From the NCBI GenBank assembly GCA_022793675.1, contig JAAWDH010000007.1:1-64000 (forward strand): 64,000 nucleotides of DNA, in the 5' to 3' direction. Source of the DNA: Oscillospiraceae bacterium (GTDB lineage: Bacteria > Bacillota > Clostridia > Oscillospirales > Ruminococcaceae). Under the pieces are notes generated by a model. The model did not search any database, had not been told where the DNA came from, and saw only the letters and a list, made by a program, of their open reading frames with translations. Position 1 is the first letter of the stretch; every line of letters begins with the position of its first letter. A program made the translations under genes and the position numbers. This document shows positions 14,198 to 22,178 of this stretch, one piece after another.

Positions 14198-14881
14198 TTA
14201 CAATCCATTGCGCGGGATGCGGAACGGATTGAAACGGAACATATTGTCAAAAAAGGTTAAAACCGGCGGCTGAGGCGTAAAAATGACCTCTTTCTCAGCC
14301 AAATAGGCTTTTACCTTTTGATGGACAGCCTGGATCTCCTCGATGTCGGCATCGGTCGGTTCTTTAACAAAATAACAGATGCTGATATGGAAGCCGTAGG
14401 TATCGTGGTTGGGAAAGCGTATCCCAAACGCCTCGGACATTTCGTCGCGGTAGCGCTTCAATTCTGCGGCGTCGGCCTCTGAAACTGGCATAAGCCGCAA
14501 GCTCTGCCCGCCGAAACCGCCAAGCTCCACCGCGCGCATCCTTACCTTTCCCAGCGGGCGGACGGCAGCGAAGCGCTCCTCAAATAAGTCGTCGGTTTCG
14601 GAGAGCTTACAGTCGATAGGCAGAAGATTTGTCCAAGCAGACGGTTCCCGCCACTGGTGGCAGACGCCCTCAAAAACCGTCATGTGCAGGCTGTCGTCGG
14701 GCAGGAAGGTCATGCAGTCGGCGGCCTTCAGGGATTTAAGCTGGGCACGGATGCCCTTGAACTCCTCATAAATCGGGGCGTTATGGTCGATCATGCTGAT
14801 GATGGTATTGCCAGGGAAAAAACGCACGGTGCCGTCGGCGTTGAATTTTGCGCCGATATTATGGGCTGCGGTGTAGCGCAT
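14198..14881 (-). CDS. DUF1868 protein (2H phosphoesterase superfamily)
   Basis: A 227-residue cytoplasmic protein. ATG 14881 is used because AAAGGAGGAG precedes it; the open frame upstream is leader. It starts YTAAHNIGAKFNADGTVRFF, has SLHMTVFEGV (first HxT motif, about residue 75) and TYGFHISICYF (second HxS motif, about residue 175), the two catalytic His motifs of the 2H/LigT-like phosphodiesterase fold, matching DUF1868. Relatives act on cyclic phosphates or 2',3'/2',5' phosphodiesters. It heads the sugar-import operon, so it may process an imported phospho- or cyclic-phospho compound; that link is inference. Confidence 0.85.
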   Translation of the reverse strand: MRYTAAHNIGAKFNADGTVRFFPGNTIISMIDHNAPIYEEFKGIRAQLKSLKAADCMTFLPDDSLHMTVFEGVCHQWREPSAWTNLLPIDCKLSETDDLFEERFAAVRPLGKVRMRAVELGGFGGQSLRLMPVSEADAAELKRYRDEMSEAFGIRFPNHDTYGFHISICYFVKEPTDADIEEIQAVHQKVKAYLAEKEVIFTPQPPVLTFFDNMFRFNPFRIPRNGL

Positions 14882-14922
14882 CAGGGACTCCTCCTTTATG
14901 GTCCGGTGATAGGATCCTGCCG

Positions 14923-15066
14923 AAAAGCATACCTTTCGGTCAAAAACCGCAGAAAGGAATTTTCCGGAAAAACTGTCTGGATCTGCAATCTGTTTGAGCA
15001 GATTATTGGCGAAGCCGTTAAGCAAAGCGGCTTCTTTTTTTCTAACCAAAAAGTATACCTTTCAGT
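14923..15066 (-). repeat. Pair of 18-base direct repeats in the import-operon leader
   Basis: AAAAGCATACCTTTCGGT (14923-14940) and AAAAGTATACCTTTCAGT (15049-15066), 16 of 18 bases identical and 126 bases apart, lie in the region transcribed ahead of the DUF1868 gene. They could be regulator sites or traces of a leader duplication. Confidence 0.6.
15011..15041 (+). terminator. Terminator-like hairpin in the 14882-15530 gap
   Basis: GAAGCCG, ten-base loop, CGGCTTC then TTTTTTTC on the plus strand. No plus-strand gene precedes it, so it may block antisense or stray transcription; on the minus strand it is a hairpin inside the import-operon leader. Confidence 0.6.
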
Positions 15067-15100
15067 TTTGCCGGCCGGCAGGCCTTGCAGCAGGCGATTA

Positions 15101-15157
15101 GAACGTTCAAATCTCTCAGCCCTTTTTCATGATAACGAAAAATGAATAATTTGTCAA
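15101..15157 (-). promoter_or_regulatory. Proximal promoter P2 with downstream GAACGTTC operator
   Basis: Minus strand TTGACA (15157-15152), 17-base spacer, TATCAT (15134-15129), then the palindrome GAACGTTC at 15101-15108 within the context TTTGAACGTTCTAA. A LacI-type repressor commonly binds such CG-centred palindromes; placed here it would block transcription start or early elongation. Confidence 0.75.
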
Positions 15158-15198
15158 CAAACTTCAGGTAAAGATTGAGTAAAGCCTGCTGAAGATTG

Positions 15199-15248
15199 GA
15201 ACGTTCAAATTACATTCTCATTATATCGAAGTATTCATCGCTTGTCAA
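15199..15248 (-). promoter_or_regulatory. Distal promoter P1 with downstream GAACGTTC operator
   Basis: Minus strand TTGACA (15248-15243), 17-base spacer, TATAAT (15225-15220), all consensus, then GAACGTTC at 15199-15206 in the context TTTGAACGTTCCAA. The layout is the same as in P2, 98 bases away. Confidence 0.8.
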
Positions 15249-15448
15249 TACCTTTTTCGAGAAAAAAACGCAGAAAATCGAAATAAATTTTATTTTCACT
15301 GGCTTAGGTGAGAAAAAATCATTCAAATTGGAAAGATAACCTCTAAAAGAGAGACTTTTTCTGCAAAAAAACGCAATGGAAAGCTTAGCAAGATATTGGA
15401 AGGTTTCATTCCTAATTGTATTTTCTTTAAGCATTTGAGCTCTATCGG

Positions 15449-15477
15449 TTGACAACATAGGCTTTTTACTTTACAAT
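15449..15477 (+). promoter_or_regulatory. Promoter of the LacI-type regulator gene
   Basis: TTGACA (15449-15454), 17-base spacer, TACAAT (15472-15477), 53 bases before the TTG start of the regulator gene. Confidence 0.88.
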
Positions 15478-15530
15478 ATAAATATAACAGGCTAGGCCCC
15501 TGCGGGCCAAAAACGAATGGGGAAATCATA

Positions 15531-17726
15531 TTGGCTACCATCAAAGATATTGCAAGACGGGCAGGGGTGTCCCACGGTACGGTATCCAACGTCTTGAACG
15601 GGCGCGGCAACGTCAGCAGCGAAAAAATCCTTGCTGTCCAGCAGGCCGCAAGCGAGCTGGGCTATATCATCAACCAGCGCGCCAAAAGCCTTCGAGAGGG
15701 GAACAGCAGGGTATTAGCTGTTATGCTCCCCAACCTCTTTGACCGCCAGTATGTGGATTTTTATGCCAGCTTCTGCAACTATGCAGAAAGCCAAGGGTTT
15801 AGGACGGCTCTTTATCTTGCCAGCAACAGCGCCCATTTAGAACAGGAACAGCTTGCCGGTATCGTCGCCTCCCGTCCGGCGGGCGTCGCCGCTATCACCT
15901 GTTACGATGGCAATGAAGACATTTACTGGAAGGCCGGCTTCAGCAAAGGATCGATCCTTTACCTTGACCATCGGCCTAACCCTTCTTGCAGCTATATCGG
16001 TTTTGACTATGCCGAGTGCGGACGGGCGCTGGGAAGAATGGCCGCCCGCTTCCAGGATGTAGCGCTGGTGACCGGCAACACCCAGCAGACCTCCCAGCGG
16101 GACTGCCTGGAAGGGTTTATGGAAGAGGCAGCCCGTCACCCCGGCTGCCGGGTTTCCTGTTATGAGAAGCTGGGGGCGGTGCGCTCGGCCTCCACAGCGC
16201 TGGAAATCCTCAACGCCTGCCCAAAACCCGAGGCTATTTTTGTAACCAATTACGGCTTGGCGCAGATCATCCGCAATATGGCCCAGAGCTTTTTCCCCAA
16301 CCATGCGGTACAGATTTACACGCTGTCGCCGATTTTTACCATCCCAGAACGGGATTTTGAAAAATATGAACTGAACTACCGCCTGTTGGGCAAGGAAGCC
16401 GCCTGCCGCCTGCTGGATATGGCGCAGAACCAGGCAAAACCGATTTCGCTGACATTGCCGAACTATGGTTTCCGCAGCTGGACGGCAGCCCGCTGTTCCG
16501 ACGCCGAGTCGCTGTCGATTATGACGCTGGACAGCCCGACGGCGCATATCCTAGAGGATATGGCGAGACTTTACACGATTTCCACCGGCGTCAAAATTAA
16601 GATTGGCATCTTTTCCTATGACAGCATCCACGAAATGCTGACCAACATGGATGAGAATACAGCTTTTGACATTATCCGCTTGGACGCGACCTGGCTTAAC
16701 TGGTTTGCACAGCAGGTATTTGAGCCGCTTGACCAGCTTGACCCCGATATCCATAAGCTGCTGGGGACTTTCCTGCCAGATATTGCCCCCTACTATGGCC
16801 AGATGCCGGGCGGGCTTTATGCCCTGCCCGAAACCCCCAGCCCCCAGATGCTTTTTTATAGAAAGGATCTCTTTGAACAGCCTATCTACCAGCGGCTGTA
16901 CAAAGAGACCTACCAGCAGGAACTGCGCCCGCCCCAGAGCTTTGCGGAATATAACCAGATTGCGCGGTTTTTTTCCCGGCGCTTCAACCCCGGATCTCCG
17001 GTGCGTTACGGATCTACGCTGACGCTTGGGAACACCGGCGTTGCGGCCACAGAATTCCTAACCCGCTATTTCAGCTTAACCCACACGCTGTTTGACGGCG
17101 AAGACCGCCTGCGCTTAGACAGCCCCGAGGCGCTGCAAGCGCTGAACCTGCTGATTGAGGTGCAGAGCTATGCGCCAAGCAGCCACAGCAACTGGTGGCG
17201 GGATACGGCAAAGTTTTTCTCTTACGGGGACGTGGCGATGACCGTACTGTTCAGCAACTATGCGTCGGAGATTTTAGGTAAAAACTCCCAAGTCCACGCC
17301 GAAATCGGCTATGCGATGGTCCCCGGCGGCAACCCCCTTTTAGGCGGCGGCGCAATCGGCGTCTGCCGCTGCAGCCGCCAGAAAAAGGAAGCGCTCAATT
17401 TCCTGCGCTGGCTCTGTTCAGAGGAGATTTCCTCGGCGATGACGCTTTTGGGCAGCGTCTCCCCCTGCCGCAAGACCTATGAAAATTATCAGGTTATTGA
17501 TATGTACCCTTGGCTTGCGATGACCGAAACCTGCTTTGCCAATTCCGACGTCCGCCGCTTCCCCGCCGACCCGGCTGTACGCTTTGACGAGCGCCGCTTC
17601 CTCAGCATCCTCGGCCTGAATGTCCTCCAGGCCCTCAATGGCTCCCTTTCCCCCCAAGACGCCCTTAAAAATGTTATCCAGACCTACCATGGGGGTACAA
17701 GGCGGGCGGAGCCTGCTGGGCTTTAG
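15531..17726 (+). CDS. LacI-type regulator fused to a solute-binding-protein domain
   Basis: A 731-residue protein, about twice the usual LacI length. TTG start 15531 gives the canonical MATIKDIARRAGVSHGTVSN helix-turn-helix (residues 1-47), then hinge and a LacI periplasmic-binding-like sensor to about residue 325 (RVLAVMLPNLFDRQYVDFYA). From about residue 335 a second sensor resembles family-1 extracellular solute-binding proteins (SLSIMTLDSPTAHILEDMAR, GGLYALPETPSPQMLFYRKD, GGGAIGVCRC) but with no signal peptide. It is divergent from the sugar-import operon, whose two promoters carry GAACGTTC sites, so it very likely controls that operon, sensing the sugar through one or both sensor domains. 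Confidence 0.9.
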   Translation: MATIKDIARRAGVSHGTVSNVLNGRGNVSSEKILAVQQAASELGYIINQRAKSLREGNSRVLAVMLPNLFDRQYVDFYASFCNYAESQGFRTALYLASNSAHLEQEQLAGIVASRPAGVAAITCYDGNEDIYWKAGFSKGSILYLDHRPNPSCSYIGFDYAECGRALGRMAARFQDVALVTGNTQQTSQRDCLEGFMEEAARHPGCRVSCYEKLGAVRSASTALEILNACPKPEAIFVTNYGLAQIIRNMAQSFFPNHAVQIYTLSPIFTIPERDFEKYELNYRLLGKEAACRLLDMAQNQAKPISLTLPNYGFRSWTAARCSDAESLSIMTLDSPTAHILEDMARLYTISTGVKIKIGIFSYDSIHEMLTNMDENTAFDIIRLDATWLNWFAQQVFEPLDQLDPDIHKLLGTFLPDIAPYYGQMPGGLYALPETPSPQMLFYRKDLFEQPIYQRLYKETYQQELRPPQSFAEYNQIARFFSRRFNPGSPVRYGSTLTLGNTGVAATEFLTRYFSLTHTLFDGEDRLRLDSPEALQALNLLIEVQSYAPSSHSNWWRDTAKFFSYGDVAMTVLFSNYASEILGKNSQVHAEIGYAMVPGGNPLLGGGAIGVCRCSRQKKEALNFLRWLCSEEISSAMTLLGSVSPCRKTYENYQVIDMYPWLAMTETCFANSDVRRFPADPAVRFDERRFLSILGLNVLQALNGSLSPQDALKNVIQTYHGGTRRAEPAGL

Positions 17727-17913
17727 TTTGGAGTTAAGGCTTTTTGAGGAAAAACCCCCGTTTAGCAGCGCAAAGCTGCAAAGACTTTTTATTGTCAAGA
17801 TACCTGCCGCATAGGCTATTAGAATCCGTGCGTGAACAGACGTCGCGAAGCTGCGGCAGCCCAGCTGCCCCGCGGGAATCCCACATCGCGGCGTAATAAA
17901 AAAGTGAGGCTAT

Positions 17914-19773
17914 ATGAGAAATAGGGATAATTTTGGATCAATGGGCCATATGGTGTTAGAAAAGGAGGAGGGGACGCTGCGCACCCTCTTTGCCGATGCG
18001 CCCGCCTGCGCCCTGATGGAAAAGACGCTGCCTGAACTGCTGGCGCTTGACCCGTATGAAGCGGCAGATGGGCTGACGGTGCTGCCGTCCGACCTGGACA
18101 GCAGCCATATCTTATGGATACTGACCGAATCCGGCAGCCCCACCGAAGCGCTGCTGGCCCGCGAACAGCAGGAAGCGCTGCGCCAGGCCGAGCTGGAGGC
18201 TGCCTTGGAACAGGCCGAAGAGGCCAACCGGGCCAAGAGCCGTTTCCTTTCTAATATGTCCCATGATATCCGCACGCCAATGAACGCAATTGTGGGCATG
18301 ACGGCGATTGCCCTTTCCCATATCGACGAAAAAGCGCGGGTGCAGGATTGCCTAAACAAAATCCAGACGGCCTCGGCCCATCTAATGAGCCTCGTCAACG
18401 AAGTGCTGGATATGTCGCGCATTGACAGCGAAAAGATGGTCTTGAATGAGGAAACGTTCTCGCTGGCCGACCTGGCGCATGAGATCGCTGTAATTGTAAA
18501 CCCGCAGGCGGCCCAGAAAAACCAGGCCCTCAGCTGGGAAATTGGCAACGTTATAGCGGAAAACCTGCTGGGGGACACACTGCGGCTGCGGCAGATTTTT
18601 GTCAATATCATCGGCAACGCTGTCAAATATACGCCCGCCGGCGGGCAGATCAAGGTTTATTTTTCCCAACATACCCTTGTGCCCGACGGGCCGGTTTGGC
18701 TGGAGTTCCGCTGCGAAGACAACGGCATCGGCATGAGCGAGGAATTTTTGGGGCGGATATTCCGGCCGTTTGAACGGGTCCAGAATACCACCATCAGCCG
18801 CATCGAAGGCACTGGGCTGGGGATGGCCATTGTCAAAAAGCTGGTGGACAAAATGGAGGGCCTGATTGAGGTCCGCAGCAAAGAGGGCGAAGGCAGCTGC
18901 TTCTTAGTAGAACTGCCGCTCGCCTCAGCTGGGCAGGGGCAGCCCCTCCCTTTACCGGAAGGGGAACAGGTGCTAGTGGCCGAAAGCCTTTCCAGCCGCG
19001 CTGGGCAGATTGCAAAATTTTTGCAGGAAGGCGGGCTCGTCCCCATCCAGGCCAGCAGCGGGCTAGAAGCCGTGACCCTGCTTACTGAAGCGCAGTATGA
19101 GGGCCGGATGCCCTGCGCGCTGCTGTTGGGGCAGGAATTGCAGGATATGCCGGTGCTAGACGTGGCTGCCCATGTGCGCCAACTGGCAGGGCAGAAGTTC
19201 CCTATCTTGCTGGTGTCGGAGGCCGATTGGGGGCAGATCGAATATCGGGCTTCGCGGGCAGGCGTCAACGCCTTTGTCCCCTGCCCGCTGTTCAAGAGCA
19301 GGCTTTTGGAGGCCATCGCTTCCCTAGCCGGTCATCCAGAGGGAATTGCTGCCGATGACGGCGAAGCCGACTACAGCAGCAGCCGGGTGCTGCTGGTAGA
19401 GGACAACGAACTAAACCAGGAAATTGCCACCGAACTTTTAGGGATGACCGGCGTCCAAATTGAAGTAGCGAATAACGGCGCCGAAGCGGTTGAGATGTTT
19501 GAAAAGGCGGCGGCGGGATATTACGACCTTATTTTTATGGATATCCAAATGCCTATAATGGACGGCTATGAAGCCGCCCGGCGCATCCGGGCTTCCGCCC
19601 ATCCTGACGCGGCGGGGATCTGGATTGTCGCAATGACAGCCAATGCTTTTGTTGAAGATGTGCGGCTTTCCAGAGAAGCGGGCATGAACGAGCACTTGGC
19701 TAAGCCGGTGGAGCTGGATCGGCTAATGGACGTCCTTCATCACCAGCTGTCGCCCAAAGCGGCTGTGCTTTAA
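17914..19773 (+). CDS. Soluble hybrid histidine kinase with a degenerate and an intact receiver
   Basis: A 619-residue protein without transmembrane segments. About 85 N-terminal residues of unclear fold are followed by a coiled coil ([20 protein letters not shown]), HisKA with [10 protein letters not shown] (His117), HATPase_c (N-box [12 protein letters not shown]-boxes EDNGIGM and GTGLGMAIV), then two receivers. The first (about 355-470) lacks the phospho-acceptor Asp (CALLLGQE) and the conserved Lys, so it is a pseudo-receiver; the second (about 490-610) has [11 protein letters not shown] with Asp543 and the Lys in AKPVEL. The N-terminus may be a remnant of a lost sensor. The HD-domain gene follows after 33 bases and may be its output partner. 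Confidence 0.9.
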   Translation: MRNRDNFGSMGHMVLEKEEGTLRTLFADAPACALMEKTLPELLALDPYEAADGLTVLPSDLDSSHILWILTESGSPTEALLAREQQEALRQAELEAALEQAEEANRAKSRFLSNMSHDIRTPMNAIVGMTAIALSHIDEKARVQDCLNKIQTASAHLMSLVNEVLDMSRIDSEKMVLNEETFSLADLAHEIAVIVNPQAAQKNQALSWEIGNVIAENLLGDTLRLRQIFVNIIGNAVKYTPAGGQIKVYFSQHTLVPDGPVWLEFRCEDNGIGMSEEFLGRIFRPFERVQNTTISRIEGTGLGMAIVKKLVDKMEGLIEVRSKEGEGSCFLVELPLASAGQGQPLPLPEGEQVLVAESLSSRAGQIAKFLQEGGLVPIQASSGLEAVTLLTEAQYEGRMPCALLLGQELQDMPVLDVAAHVRQLAGQKFPILLVSEADWGQIEYRASRAGVNAFVPCPLFKSRLLEAIASLAGHPEGIAADDGEADYSSSRVLLVEDNELNQEIATELLGMTGVQIEVANNGAEAVEMFEKAAAGYYDLIFMDIQMPIMDGYEAARRIRASAHPDAAGIWIVAMTANAFVEDVRLSREAGMNEHLAKPVELDRLMDVLHHQLSPKAAVL

Positions 19774-19806
19774 GCCTTTTAGGCCAGAAAAAAGGGAGGG
19801 GCCGCG

Positions 19807-21687
19807 ATGCAGCCATACCAACAGGAATATATTGAAAACCTCCGGCAGATCGCTGCCCTTACCCAGCTGCCCCGGCCCGACGGCTTGGGCTTTGAACAAT
19901 ATGCGGCATTGCTGCGTCAGAACGAAGCGCTTTACCAACAGTATGTCCGGACTGGCATGGCCCTTTTGCGCAGCCGCCTTTTCCCGCTGCTGGACAACCT
20001 TTTCGAGGCTGACGAGGAAAAAATTGCCGAGCTGGCGGAATTCTCTTTCCAGCTTTACGACGGACGGGTAGAGTTAGACGTAGGGCTTTTCTGTCAAATC
20101 CACCAGGCCCTTTTAAGCCTCGCCCGCCAGCGCCGCGACCGCAGCGCCACCATCCGCGAGCTTTATTGGCTGGGGATGGGCCGCAACAGCCAATGCAGCA
20201 AGCTTATCGGTCTGGACCTCCCAGCGGTGGAAAAATATATGATCCAGATGAGGCTCTGTTTTACCGAGGCAGCCGCCTACCTAAAATATTATGATGAAAT
20301 TGAGGACACCGAAACCCGCGGCTATATCCTCCGTTCCCGCGCCAATATCGCCTTAGGGCAGTTCAAAACCCCTGGTGAGAAAGTGGCCCTAGTCAGGAAA
20401 ACGCTGGAGATTTTAAGTGACAAGGGATACCAAGAGAAGGAGCCGGGGCTGCCTTGGGAACGCTATATCTATATGACCCATCAGCATATGGCTTCCAGTA
20501 TCTCCTACAGCCGGGAAAAGGTCATGTCCCCTGAAGATACGGCGGCCATCATGGAATCGGTCTATATTGTCTACCAGCGGCGCATCCAGGAAGCTGAAGC
20601 AGAACAGAAGCTGCCGTCGGTGCGCTGGGCTTTTCCCTGCTATTCGATTGAGTTTTACTGCGGGCTTAGCAGCCTAGACCGGCTGTTGGCAAAAATCGAG
20701 GACTTAATTGATGCGGCAGACAACAGCGATTTTTCTGCTGACGGGATGTACGGGGCGATGTCAATGCCCGCTTTTTACTGCCAGTTTTTGCAGCAGTACC
20801 CCGAAAAACAGCCGCCGCGGTTCCAGTATCTGGAAAATCTCTATCAAAAAGTAAATGCCTATATTGACGCTTTCCCCGATCCGGTGGGGAATATCGCCTT
20901 TTTCCGCTGCCTACAGCAGCAGGCTTATACCTATATTGAAGTGCCTGGCGGTATCCCTTATGGAGAATTCCTATTGAAGGTGCTGCGCCGGTTTGCCCCA
21001 GGGATCTTCCATCATTCTTGGAGCGTGGCGGCAGCAGCAGCGGCCTTTTGCGGGCTGATTATCGACGAAGAGCCAGCCTTTTTTGACGACATTGATTTTA
21101 TCCACTGGATTGCCGACCCCGCAGAAAAGAAACGGCAGGTGTTGGAATATGCTTTTGGCTGCGGACTTTTCCACGATGCGGGCAAACTGAATTTTATAGA
21201 ACTTTATGTCAAAAACGCCAGGCTATGGTTCGAAGATGAATATGAACGCGCCAGGCTGCACACCATTGCTGGATACACCATGCTTTCTGAGCGCCCCTCC
21301 ACCAACCGCTACGCCGCCGCCGCATTGGGGCACCATGCCTGGTATGACGGTTCCGTCGGCATCCATGGCTACCCTGCGAACTATAAGCGGCTGAGCTGCC
21401 CTTACCGGCAGATGGTGGATGTTATCGGGCTTATGGACTGGCTGGAAAGCGTCACCCACAGCGCCCAGACTTTCACCGGCGCACAGATGACTTTTGACGA
21501 AGCGATCGGCAATGCGATTTCCTTGGAGGGTAAGCGCTTTTCCCCGCTGCTGACGGCAAGGCTCCGCGACAGCGCCATTACGGAAAAAATCCGCGCTGCC
21601 TTTGCCGACGGCCTGCGGCAAGCCTGCCGCAGTATGTACAACGATGCCCAAACCCTCCGCTGGGCGGCCGGCGAACCGTCCCTTTGA
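19807..21687 (+). CDS. HD-GYP-like phosphohydrolase-domain protein with helical N-terminus
   Basis: A 626-residue protein. Residues 1 to about 390 are helical and resemble TPR-like repeats, with no recognised family. The C-terminal part carries HD-type metal motifs in HD-GYP order: HHSWSVAAAAAAF, GLFHDAGKLNF (HD pair), LHTIAGYTML, LGHHAWYDGSVGIHGYPANY (HHxxxDG-x-GYP, with an extra residue between DG and GYP), and a final MVDVIGLMDWLES. Classical HD-GYP proteins hydrolyse cyclic di-GMP. It lies 33 bases after a hybrid kinase gene in the same direction. Catalytic activity is plausible but the inserted loop leaves substrate open. Confidence 0.83.
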   Translation: MQPYQQEYIENLRQIAALTQLPRPDGLGFEQYAALLRQNEALYQQYVRTGMALLRSRLFPLLDNLFEADEEKIAELAEFSFQLYDGRVELDVGLFCQIHQALLSLARQRRDRSATIRELYWLGMGRNSQCSKLIGLDLPAVEKYMIQMRLCFTEAAAYLKYYDEIEDTETRGYILRSRANIALGQFKTPGEKVALVRKTLEILSDKGYQEKEPGLPWERYIYMTHQHMASSISYSREKVMSPEDTAAIMESVYIVYQRRIQEAEAEQKLPSVRWAFPCYSIEFYCGLSSLDRLLAKIEDLIDAADNSDFSADGMYGAMSMPAFYCQFLQQYPEKQPPRFQYLENLYQKVNAYIDAFPDPVGNIAFFRCLQQQAYTYIEVPGGIPYGEFLLKVLRRFAPGIFHHSWSVAAAAAAFCGLIIDEEPAFFDDIDFIHWIADPAEKKRQVLEYAFGCGLFHDAGKLNFIELYVKNARLWFEDEYERARLHTIAGYTMLSERPSTNRYAAAALGHHAWYDGSVGIHGYPANYKRLSCPYRQMVDVIGLMDWLESVTHSAQTFTGAQMTFDEAIGNAISLEGKRFSPLLTARLRDSAITEKIRAAFADGLRQACRSMYNDAQTLRWAAGEPSL

Positions 21688-21825
21688 TTTACATCTAACT
21701 CAACGTTTTAGCCAGGCTGCCTAGCTGCCCCCGCAGCGGGCATCTGCAGCCGCCCGTTGCGGATTTATAAAGTGCAGCTGCTAGTCTGCAAAAACAGCCT
21801 ATGTTAAAATAATCTTGAAAGAGGG

Positions 21826-22126
21826 ATGCCGCTTATCCTATTCGTGCTGTTCATTGACATTGGGCTGACCCTGCTGCTTAAAAAGAGATGGGAGGCTTTT
21901 TGACCAAGCATCGATAGCTATCCTATATTTTATTGGGCTGGCCGTGCTGCTGTCCGATATTATGTGCGCCAACGTCGCCTTCAGTTACTGCAATATGCTT
22001 TGGAAAATCCAGTATGCCGGATTCAGCACCCCGGCGGGGACCGTCTTCCTGTTAATCATCCCCTATGCCTTCGACATCACAGCCCTAACGCTGCCGGCCT
22101 GGTTTTTCAGCAAAAAAGCGCGGTGA
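21826..22126 (+). pseudogene. Frameshifted small membrane protein gene
   Basis: ATG 21826 opens a 25-residue hydrophobic peptide (MPLILFVLFIDIGLTLLLKK) ending at TGA 21901. One base over, the frame continues without a start codon as DQASIAILYFIGLAVLLSDI, then LWKIQYAGFSTPAGTVFLLI, ending AWFFSKKAR at 22126. Dropping one T from the five-T run at 21897-21901 joins them into one protein of about 98 residues with three hydrophobic helices. So either the gene is broken by a homopolymer indel or the sequence has an error there. The alternative, two separate genes, is weaker because the second has no credible start. Family unknown. Confidence 0.5.
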
Positions 22127-22135
22127 AAAATAAGA

Positions 22136-22162
22136 AGCCAGGTACCGATGGGGTATCTGGCT
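22136..22162. terminator. Terminator between convergent genes
   Basis: AGCCAGGTACC and GGTATCTGGCT form an 11-bp stem with one G-U pair; T-rich sequence follows on the plus strand and the beta-propeller gene ends 17 bases beyond on the minus strand. Confidence 0.75.
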
Positions 22163-22178
22163 TTACTTATCGTATCAT

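Noticed and set aside
17740..17815. Eighth copy of the intergenic repeat after the LacI-fusion gene
   Set aside because: Shares only AAAGACTTTTTAT, a weak middle and GCATAGGC; too degenerate to list as a copy, though possible as a decayed one.
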